This document shows positions 58,085 through 64,000 of a DNA stretch of 64,000 nt, one piece after another; the stretch's first letter is position 1, and each line of letters opens with the position of its first letter. Source of the stretch: Streptococcus sanguinis (GTDB lineage Bacteria; Bacillota; Bacilli; Lactobacillales; Streptococcaceae); the NCBI RefSeq assembly GCF_001078705.1, contig NZ_CDMW01000001.1, positions 1,109,541-1,173,540 of the forward strand, read 5' to 3'. Made by a program: the position numbers and the translations under genes. The notes under the pieces are model-generated. The model was not told the origin of the DNA, did no database searches, and saw only the letters and a program-made list of their open reading frames with translations.

Positions 58085-58145
58085 TTTAAGTTTATTTTAA
58101 GCTTATATTAAGCCTTTTTTAAGTTTTTCTTAAGTTTGGTTTAAG
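58085..58145 (+). promoter_or_regulatory. Six NTTAAG hexamers at exact 11-bp spacing (CiaR-type half-site array)
   Basis: Hexamers TTTAAG, TTTAAG, ATTAAG, TTTAAG, CTTAAG and TTTAAG start at 58085, 58096, 58107, 58118, 58129 and 58140. The streptococcal response regulator CiaR binds NTTAAG-N5-WTTAAG, which is the same hexamer and the same period, normally in two copies. Six in perfect register give up to five overlapping boxes. The identity of the binding protein is inferred. Confidence 0.75.
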
Positions 58146-58227
58146 AATCAAAGAATCTGTTGCCAACTTTCTTCGTTATGGGTTTTTATTTATATTAATG
58201 AATAACTAATGCTGAATAGTAAAAAAT

Positions 58228-58262
58228 ACTAGAAGCATTTATTCCGGCTTCTAGTATTTTTG
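58228..58262. terminator. Strong hairpin terminator after the cupin gene
   Basis: AATACTAGAAGC / GCTTCTAGTATT with a ten-base loop, followed by T's on the plus strand and by A-to-T runs on the minus. It ends the envelope operon and could also end a plus-strand small RNA. Confidence 0.8.
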
Positions 58263-58268
58263 TATTTA

Positions 58269-58559
58269 TTAATATTTGAGTTGTTTGATAACCAAGAGGT
58301 GGCTATCTTCTTCTCCAACCAAGCTGTGTGACTCATTGGGTTCCATCGTTAGAAAGGAACCTGCCACCAGCCGTACAGTATGCTCTCCAGCAGAAAAGCT
58401 TACATTTCCTGATAAACAAACGACTGTTACTAGTGCATCAGCACTGTGCTCTGGTACTTCTTTTCCTTTAGCAAGATGCAGATGATGGATGATCCTGCCT
58501 TCTTCCTGCACAGGTGTTTCTGCAAAATCATTATTGGGATTGGTAACAAAAAATTTCAT
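58269..58559 (-). CDS. Small cupin-domain protein
   Basis: 96 residues forming one cupin barrel: HHLHLAKGKEVPEHSADALVTVV supplies a metal-type motif (HxHx.. E..H) near 25-40 and SFLTMEPNESHSLVG the second motif near 68-82. Such single-domain cupins bind metals or small ligands; function unknown. Last gene of the operon, 32 bases after the carboxypeptidase gene. Confidence 0.82.
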   Translation of the reverse strand: MKFFVTNPNNDFAETPVQEEGRIIHHLHLAKGKEVPEHSADALVTVVCLSGNVSFSAGEHTVRLVAGSFLTMEPNESHSLVGEEDSHLLVIKQLKY

Positions 58560-58591
58560 TTTCTTCCTCCTTGTAACGGATAATAGGATGA

Positions 58592-59383
58592 TTATTCTTC
58601 GTAATCACCGCCAGTAATGCCGAAATATTCTTCTAAAGATTTGCCTGATTGAGCAATTTCCTTGGCTTCTTGACCAATATAGCGTAGATGCCAGCTTTCA
58701 GGCATGTAGCCAGTTGAATCTTCCTTGCCTTCTAGATAGCGAATGATAAAACCGTATTTATAAGCGTTGTCTAAGAGCCACTGACTGGCTCCTACTTCTT
58801 GCACAAGGTTACCACTCTTATCAATCAAGTCAAAAGCTAAGCCAGTCTGGTGCTCACTGTAGCCTGGTCGAGCCGAATAGCGATCTGCTGCTGATTTACC
58901 GTCCTGATTGACATAGTTTTGATAGAGCTCGGTCTGAGTATCATAGCTGCGAAAGCCACTGTATTGGTCGCTGATGGCATAACCTTGTGCCTTCATGTCA
59001 GCAATCAGTTTGAGCAATTCTGCTTTAGCAATCGCATTCTCACCTGGGTTATAGGAAGCAGACAAAGGGTAGTGTTTGTTGACAACAAGAATCTCATCAT
59101 ATTTCCCTTTGACACTGTAGTAGCTGCCGTTATAAGAAACATTTTGATCAAGAGTTTTGGCCTCGTGATTTTGCTCCTTTTTAGTATCAGTGTTATCTGA
59201 AGATGTTGTCGTATCTTGGCTAGAGTTTTTGTCTTTTTCAGCATCTTGTTTTTTAACCGTACTAGTTGAGCTAGCCGCTTGTTTATTAGAGCTATCTCCA
59301 GTAGTGTCTTTACCAGACGAACACGCGCCTAGAACAAGAACAGATGCTGCAAGAAAAATTAGTTTACTGTATTTCATTGTCAT
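58592..59383 (-). CDS. VanY/LdcB-type D-alanyl-D-alanine (L,D/D,D) carboxypeptidase lipoprotein
   Basis: 263 residues. Lipobox VLGAC near residue 20, a Ser/Thr/Asp/Lys-rich spacer, then a peptidase M15B domain: SGFRSYDTQTELY near 147, the zinc motif SEHQTGLAFDL near 178 and the second His in ESWHLRYIG near 235. It trims peptidoglycan stem peptides outside the membrane. The first ATG (59383) follows AAGG and lies five bases after the stop of the TcaA-like gene, so the pair is coupled. Confidence 0.9.
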   Translation of the reverse strand: MTMKYSKLIFLAASVLVLGACSSGKDTTGDSSNKQAASSTSTVKKQDAEKDKNSSQDTTTSSDNTDTKKEQNHEAKTLDQNVSYNGSYYSVKGKYDEILVVNKHYPLSASYNPGENAIAKAELLKLIADMKAQGYAISDQYSGFRSYDTQTELYQNYVNQDGKSAADRYSARPGYSEHQTGLAFDLIDKSGNLVQEVGASQWLLDNAYKYGFIIRYLEGKEDSTGYMPESWHLRYIGQEAKEIAQSGKSLEEYFGITGGDYEE

Positions 59384-59387
59384 AATA

Positions 59388-61118
59388 TCAACCTTCTGAA
59401 ACTTCAAGATTATAGATTACAAAAGAATCCCCGCTAGGTTTCAAGTAATAAGTCTTATTTTTACGATTTACACTATTTGGAGTGCTATCAACATAGTGGA
59501 CTGTATAGTCCTCATATGTTGTCACGATATAGGAACCATTTTCTTCCTTGATTTCGCGGATATCCAAAGCTCCTGGCTCATAATAGTTAATTTTCGCTTT
59601 CTTAACACCACCACCAGTGGTCCACTCAACCATTTCTCGATATACTGCACTAGAGGTATCGTAGTATTGAGAATAGTTGTTGCTCCTGTTAGAAACTGAG
59701 CTGAAAACAGCACTGCGGTAGTCATTAAGGAAAGTAGAGACTTTTGCCTTTTGAGCCTCAACCTTTTTCGCTTCTTCGTTCTTTTCTCTAATCTTAGAAA
59801 CCACTTCCTTAGGAAGAGATAATTTCACATTCGTGGTATCATCTTCCACAATCACTGTCTCTTTATTGGTAGTAAAGGTAGTATCAGAGATAGTAAACTT
59901 GGCATAAATTTCAAGTTCTTGATAAGGAACAAGCTGCAACTCAGGGGTCAAACTGCTACCACTTTCTTTACCATTAACAACGATTTTAATATCTGTTGCT
60001 TTTGAAGTTTCAGAAGGCATAGTAATTTTTAGCTGTTTCTTTTCAGACTTGAGATCCAGTTTGATCTCATTATCTTTAGCCGTAGCTAAATCAAGCTGAA
60101 CCTTACTCTCTACATCTCCAACATCCGTCTTACCTTTGAGAGTAAAGTCTTGTTTGATGAAGTGATATTCACCCAATTCAGTGTCTGTGTTTTTCTTAAG
60201 GGTAATAGTTTTTTTCTCACTAGGTTTAATGGTAGCATTATCTAAATTAGTATTGACTTTAACTTTAACTGGATAGGAAACCATCTGATATTCCTGGAAA
60301 ATACCAAATTTCTTACTCTTTTCAGTAACACCTAAAATCTTATTATTATTGTCATCAATATAAGCAGATTTGCCATTTGACTCAACAATGTTATCTAGCT
60401 CAGTTTCGAGATTGATTTTTTGGCTCTCTAGGTGCTCAACCAGTGCTCTTGCTTCAGCACGTGTCCACCTATCGGATTGAGTAGAGAGAAGACTTGCCAC
60501 TTCATCAAAGTCTTTACTAGAGACTGCTTTTGCAAAATGGTCTGTAACTACTTTAACTCCGGTTATAGAGTTTAGATAGAAGAAAGCTCCAATCAAAGCG
60601 GCAACTAGAAGGGTTGGACCTCCAATCATGATTGCTTGCTTCTTTGATATTCTCTTTTTAGCCTTTTTTACCGGTTTCTGTGGTAATTGCGAATCGAGCA
60701 GTTCAGATCGGATAGGTAGGTTAGAGAATCCTTGGCTCTTAGCTTCTGCAAATTCTTCTTTGGTAGGTTTTCGACCAATATTATTTTCAAAAGCTTGCAG
60801 CCAATTCTGGCGGAGTTCTTCATATTGGCTAGACTCAGAAGAACCTTGCTTCTCATCTTGGGAAGATGGTTGAATTGATTCTTCTGTGACAGAATCTTCA
60901 GAAGGCTTCTCCTGAACAATATTTTGATTCTCAGAAGCTTCATCAGTAGTATTTTCTACTGACGGAGTTTCTGTGGTTGCTTCCTCTGCTTCGCCTGCAA
61001 TCTCCTTAATTTTTTTTGGATCAAAGTTAGATTGTTTGCCGGCTAGAAACTCACTTGCAGTTGGTTTTCGACCAATTACTTTTTCAAAGAGATCAACCCA
61101 TTTTTCTTTTGTTGCCAT
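59388..61118 (-). CDS. TcaA-like membrane protein with two N-terminal W..FE..GRKPT motifs
   Basis: 576 residues. In place of the N-terminal zinc ribbon of TcaA/YvbJ proteins it has two copies of a short motif, KWVDLFEKVIGRKPTASEF at 6-24 and NWLQAFENNIGRKPTKEEF near 109-127, separated by an acidic spacer. A basic KKAKKRISKK stretch and one membrane helix near 165-185 follow. The extracellular part contains an NTF2-like region (VVTDHFAKAVSSKDF), beta domains, and a second NTF2-like end (DYTVHYVDSTPNS). TcaA proteins affect glycopeptide and wall stress responses in staphylococci; the role here is inferred. Confidence 0.75.
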   Translation of the reverse strand: MATKEKWVDLFEKVIGRKPTASEFLAGKQSNFDPKKIKEIAGEAEEATTETPSVENTTDEASENQNIVQEKPSEDSVTEESIQPSSQDEKQGSSESSQYEELRQNWLQAFENNIGRKPTKEEFAEAKSQGFSNLPIRSELLDSQLPQKPVKKAKKRISKKQAIMIGGPTLLVAALIGAFFYLNSITGVKVVTDHFAKAVSSKDFDEVASLLSTQSDRWTRAEARALVEHLESQKINLETELDNIVESNGKSAYIDDNNNKILGVTEKSKKFGIFQEYQMVSYPVKVKVNTNLDNATIKPSEKKTITLKKNTDTELGEYHFIKQDFTLKGKTDVGDVESKVQLDLATAKDNEIKLDLKSEKKQLKITMPSETSKATDIKIVVNGKESGSSLTPELQLVPYQELEIYAKFTISDTTFTTNKETVIVEDDTTNVKLSLPKEVVSKIREKNEEAKKVEAQKAKVSTFLNDYRSAVFSSVSNRSNNYSQYYDTSSAVYREMVEWTTGGGVKKAKINYYEPGALDIREIKEENGSYIVTTYEDYTVHYVDSTPNSVNRKNKTYYLKPSGDSFVIYNLEVSEG

Positions 61119-61134
61119 AAATCTCCTCCAATTA

Positions 61135-62229
61135 TTACATCATTGCGATACTAGTTAGTAGAGAAAAAGCGATGAAAGAGAAGAAAAGTGTAATCACACC
61201 ATTGACAATAATGGCCAATAGGTATTTATAAAAAGGATCCATAGAGTTGTTTGTCTTGGAATAAATCAAAGCAAAGGTCGCTCCAACTCCGACTAACAAA
61301 AGACCAATCCATGTGAAGAACAGAGATAAATGAATAATACCCAACAGAGCAAACAGAGCTGAAACAGCAATAAATGGAAGAACAATGGCATACAGTCGAC
61401 CGTACCAATCAAAAGCCTTATTAAAGGTAAAACTTCTATCCTGGTAGACCAAACGCTTCACAACAAAACCACCTAAAATAATAGAAAAAAGGAAGAGAGC
61501 CGCTGCTATCAGTGAAACAAAGAAGATTTTGAAATTAAAAGTCGGTCCATTATACATACCAAAACTCATGATACCAATAGTACTGAAAATGTTGTAGTTG
61601 GCGACAATAGCAAAAAAGAACACTGTCAAACCTAAAGATAGGTAGCCATTCACCTTACTGCTCTCAATTTCAGATGTCGGTGATTTCCAAGCTGAAACAA
61701 GCCAAGTCCAGAAACCTTTCATTGTTTTAGAAAACTCGTTGGGCTGAGGAGGCTGCTGACTGTAATAAGCCTGCGGTCCTTGTTGAGGTACTTGTGAATT
61801 GAACTGTCCTTGCTGTGGGTTGTTCTGATAAGCTTGCGGTCCAGAAGACTGAGGCTGGCCAGCAAAAGGGCTCGCTTGCTGAAATCCTTGTTGCTTATAT
61901 GCTTGTCCCTGATTCGCAAATTGATTTTGATTCGCTTGTTGCTGTGGAGCTTCTTGATATTGTTGAGAAGCCGGCTGAGCAAAAGGTTGTTGGAATTTTT
62001 GCGGCTGAGCAAAGTTTTGTGGATGACCTTGTGTTTCAACTGTTTGAGCTTCTTGTTGAGGCTGTTCAAAGCTTGATGAAGCTGGGCTAGCTTCACTAGA
62101 CACTTGCTCAGCACTTAACTGTTCAGCTTCAACAAATTCCCCGGCAGCCAATGCTTGGGCAATTTCTTCTTCTGTAGCTGAGCGTCCGTTAACGGCCTCA
62201 AAATATTCAAGCCAATCTTCTTTTGACAT
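61135..62229 (-). CDS. DUF6574-like membrane protein with W..FE..GR N-terminal motif
   Basis: 364 residues. The N terminus DWLEYFEAVNGRSATEEEI (5-23) is the same motif as in the next gene. Residues about 40-165 are Gln/Pro/Ala-rich and disordered. The C-terminal 190 residues hold five membrane segments of the Yip1/DUF6574 kind. First gene of the operon with the TcaA-like, carboxypeptidase and cupin genes. Molecular function unknown. Confidence 0.7.
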   Translation of the reverse strand: MSKEDWLEYFEAVNGRSATEEEIAQALAAGEFVEAEQLSAEQVSSEASPASSSFEQPQQEAQTVETQGHPQNFAQPQKFQQPFAQPASQQYQEAPQQQANQNQFANQGQAYKQQGFQQASPFAGQPQSSGPQAYQNNPQQGQFNSQVPQQGPQAYYSQQPPQPNEFSKTMKGFWTWLVSAWKSPTSEIESSKVNGYLSLGLTVFFFAIVANYNIFSTIGIMSFGMYNGPTFNFKIFFVSLIAAALFLFSIILGGFVVKRLVYQDRSFTFNKAFDWYGRLYAIVLPFIAVSALFALLGIIHLSLFFTWIGLLLVGVGATFALIYSKTNNSMDPFYKYLLAIIVNGVITLFFSFIAFSLLTSIAMM

Positions 62230-62327
62230 AGATATTCTCCTATCCTCAATTTATTATACTACTATAGTATACAAAAAAAGGGCCGGAAATTCAATCTATT
62301 CCGGCATTTGCACTTCTTAATCGCTTG

Positions 62328-62624
62328 TCACAACGTCAATTTAGCAGGAAAAGCTTCCACTCCTCCTTCGACATTGGTTACTTGGTAACCCTTGGCTTCC
62401 AAAAATTCGCAGGCACGCGCTGAGCGGCCGCCTTTTTGGCAGATGATATGGTAGGGGATTTGTTTATCTAATTGCCCATAATTCTCCGGCAAGCTGCTGA
62501 GAGGCAGATTCAGAGCTCCAGAGACATGTCCAGCTGTAAATTCGTCCACCTCACGGACATCAATCAACTGCAGTTCTTCTGCCTGCAATTTGTCATATAA
62601 ATCTTTCGCACTAATTTTTTGCAT
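62328..62624 (-). CDS. Rhodanese-like domain protein
   Basis: 98 residues from MQKISAKDLYDKL: a single rhodanese domain with LIDVREVDEFTAGHVSGALNLP near 19-40 and the active-site loop CQKGGRSARAC near 63, so the catalytic Cys is present. Probably a sulfurtransferase or redox protein. It starts 10 bases after the stop of the oxidoreductase gene. Confidence 0.88.
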   Translation of the reverse strand: MQKISAKDLYDKLQAEELQLIDVREVDEFTAGHVSGALNLPLSSLPENYGQLDKQIPYHIICQKGGRSARACEFLEAKGYQVTNVEGGVEAFPAKLTL

Positions 62625-62634
62625 TCTTTTTCTC

Positions 62635-63597
62635 CTATTCATTCATAATCACGATTTTTCCAAAACCTGCTGTTCCCTCTATAAAAGCATGAGCTTTGGG
62701 CACTTGCTCTAGGGGAAAGACACGCCTTGGTGTAACATTGACCTGGTAGCGGTCAATGTAGTCAAATAATTCATCTATCAAATCTTGGCTCACATGAGCA
62801 GAGTGGAAACTTGTCAGAAAACTGTTATTTTTAATTTCTTCAATTGGGTTGAAATCATCCAGTTCCCATTGGCCGCCCAAGAGGCCGGTCACACAGATAA
62901 TCCCGCCCTCTGCGATATGGTCAAATGAATCCTTGACAGTAGCTGGGCCGACCAATTCAAGGATTTTACCAAACTTCTCCTCTGTTTCCAGTCGACCATC
63001 CTGGTCTATGATGATATCGTCGTAGGCTTGGTGCTTGAGCAGAAACTGTTTGGAACCGCTATTGACCGAGCCCACGATATGTGTGTCTGGAAACTGTGCC
63101 TTGACCAGACGAGCAAAGGCCAAACCGACACCGCTAGTAGCAGCTCGGACTAAAATCTTGTCATTGGGCTCAATACACAGATTTTTCATAGAGCCTAGAG
63201 CAGTATAATAGGTCTCTGGCACTGCAGCCAGCTCCGTCCAGGTCAGGTTGGTCTCGACTGTATAAATTTGGTCGTTCGGCAGGAGGACATACTCAGCATA
63301 AGAACCGTCAAAAGCTCGCCCCATTTCACCCATAATGGAAACCACTTTTTGACCGACCTCTAAATCAGGCCGAGTCGTCTCAGCCACTTGACCAACACAC
63401 TCAATGCCTAAAATTCGAGGAAAGGTGACACTAGGCGATAAACCCTCACGAGTAAAAATCTCCGATCGGTTAATCCCAAACCCTCTGACCCTGACCAAGG
63501 TCCAGCCTTCTTGAAGTTGTGGAATCGGTCTTTCTTCCAGCAGAAGCTTTTCTGGGCCACCTGCTTCGTAAATGACTATAGCTTTCATCGTTTCCAT
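62635..63597 (-). CDS. Zinc-independent alcohol dehydrogenase-like / quinone oxidoreductase (MDR family)
   Basis: 320 residues: GroES-like N-terminal half (GFGINRSEIFTREG near 35, LGIECVGQV near 63) and a Rossmann half with VRAATSGVGLAFARLVKA near 152 in place of GxGxxG. The zinc-ligand cysteines of true alcohol dehydrogenases are absent, so it belongs to the NADPH quinone-oxidoreductase branch. Start at 63597 has GAGGTG upstream. Substrate unknown. Confidence 0.85.
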   Translation of the reverse strand: METMKAIVIYEAGGPEKLLLEERPIPQLQEGWTLVRVRGFGINRSEIFTREGLSPSVTFPRILGIECVGQVAETTRPDLEVGQKVVSIMGEMGRAFDGSYAEYVLLPNDQIYTVETNLTWTELAAVPETYYTALGSMKNLCIEPNDKILVRAATSGVGLAFARLVKAQFPDTHIVGSVNSGSKQFLLKHQAYDDIIIDQDGRLETEEKFGKILELVGPATVKDSFDHIAEGGIICVTGLLGGQWELDDFNPIEEIKNNSFLTSFHSAHVSQDLIDELFDYIDRYQVNVTPRRVFPLEQVPKAHAFIEGTAGFGKIVIMNE

Positions 63598-63654
63598 AGA
63601 ATCACCTCGCTTTCTACAAAGTTTAGCATTCTAAGCTTAGACTTTTCAAAAAAA

Positions 63655-63800
63655 TCAGTCAGCTACTCCTGCAAGGTATAATAGTTCTTTGACAAAATCA
63701 TTGGCTGGCTGTTGGAGAATCTCCTGAGAGGAAGCAAGTTGCTGGATACGTCCTTCATCCAAGTTCAAGACGCTAGCAAATGAGTGATACCAATCCACTC
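63655..63800 (-). pseudogene. C-terminal remnant of an ABC transporter ATPase
   Basis: A minus-strand frame reads NLDEGRIQQLASSQEILQQP, then ANDFVKELLYLAGVAD and a TGA at 63655-63657. GxIxQxxxxxEILxxPANxFV is the standard end of importer ATPases (osmoprotectant or amino-acid type). The Walker A, signature and Walker B parts are not present upstream, so only a tail survives. Confidence 0.65.
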
Positions 63801-63859
63801 GGTTTGACAACCTGAGAGAGCAGCTGGATAGTACTACTCTATCTCAGCAAAACAGTTAG

Positions 63860-64000
63860 TTAAAGCTCCAGCACTTGGTAAGAGTAGCCTAAATCTTGCA
63901 AGAATTTAAACAAATCTTTTGTAGAGACAAAGATAGTCTTTTCATTGGTATTAGGATGGAAACTCATGCGTTCTTCGTTGATAATCTCTTTATCAAAATA
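63860..64000 (-). CDS. YbaK/EbsC-like prolyl-tRNA editing protein, C-terminal end (partial)
   Basis: 46 residues before the TAA at 63860 read YFDKEIINEERMSFHPNTNE, then KTIFVSTKDLFKFLQDLGY. The FHPNxNxxTIFxxxxDLxKFLxxLG pattern resembles the C-terminus of YbaK/ProXp-type tRNA deacylases. The gene begins outside the window, so the call is tentative. Confidence 0.5.
   Translation of the reverse strand, partial: YFDKEIINEERMSFHPNTNEKTIFVSTKDLFKFLQDLGYSYQVLEL

Larger units (their letters stand above)
57556..58268. other. Long AT-rich regulatory region upstream of the larger Tyr-rich gene
   Basis: 713 bases without a gene. From the gene outward: a leader of about 265 bases with GGAGG before the ATG and a palindrome ATTCACTAACTAGTGAAT-like near 57702-57720; the promoter at 57829-57857; a small inverted repeat CGAACTAAAAGTTCG near 57973-57987; two copies of TGTAAATTATTTTT; the six-fold NTTAAG array at 58085-58145; and a strong hairpin at 58228-58262. 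Confidence 0.7.

Overview
The window reads as the chromosome of an oral Streptococcus of the Mitis/Sanguinis type. Evidence: low-GC coding sequence, a pneumococcus-like gene order (gyrA-srtA, parE/parC-ilvE, rpiA-deoB-punA-deoD, pyrK-pyrD plus pyrF-pyrE), an L-lactate dehydrogenase beside gyrA, sortase A, and a cell-wall 5'-nucleotidase of the kind known from S. sanguinis. Most of the window is core genome. Four stretches look accessory or unusual.

Layout. 1-7.5 kb: rluD (partial), NAD kinase, RelQ, a CYTH protein, a divergent PRPP synthetase, a cysteine desulfurase with its DUF1831 partner, Rex, a peptidase C26 and RadC. 7.7-18.4 kb: srtA-gyrA, ldh (candidate cre site), a Nudix protein, rpsA, three tRNAs (Arg-CCG, Gln-TTG, Tyr-GTA), ilvE and parC. 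18.4-25.1 kb: an island splitting parC from parE. It holds a BcgI-like restriction-modification pair with an out-of-frame junction at a seven-base homopolymer, a DUF6261 protein, an ANT(6)-like gene, a coiled-coil membrane protein and three kinds of gene debris (Fic start, GNAT end, RelA/SpoT-like pseudogene). 25.1-38.7 kb: parE, plsY (possibly leaderless), the LPXTG nucleotidase, pyrC-mutX-ung, a membrane glycosyltransferase-like protein, and two pyrimidine transcription units, each with a consensus promoter and a PyrR-type attenuator.

38.9-46 kb: a two-repeat membrane protein, a LysR regulator and the nucleoside-salvage operon rpiA-deoB-punA-deoD, which continues into a HEPN-like protein and a sirtuin. 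46-50 kb: mnmE, then a Ser-rich lipoprotein gene bounded by a duplicated copy of the mnmE 3' end; tRNA-Arg(CCT), rplS, two crcB genes and chorismate mutase. 50.0-50.3 kb: an array of hairpin repeats beside an orphan sufB. 51.8-53.7 kb: flavodoxin, a DHH phosphoesterase and L31.

53.8-62.2 kb is the most unusual area. Two paralogous secreted tyrosine-rich proteins carry aromatic repeats, Pro-rich linkers and a CAP-like end. The larger one has a strong promoter with an unusually long 5' leader. Upstream of it lie six NTTAAG hexamers at an exact 11-bp period, which matches the half-site and spacing of the CiaR box. Next comes an envelope operon (DUF6574-like protein, TcaA-like protein, D,D/L,D-carboxypeptidase lipoprotein, cupin) in which two proteins share an N-terminal W..FE..GR motif. 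The window ends with a rhodanese, an oxidoreductase, an ABC-ATPase remnant and a partial YbaK-like gene.
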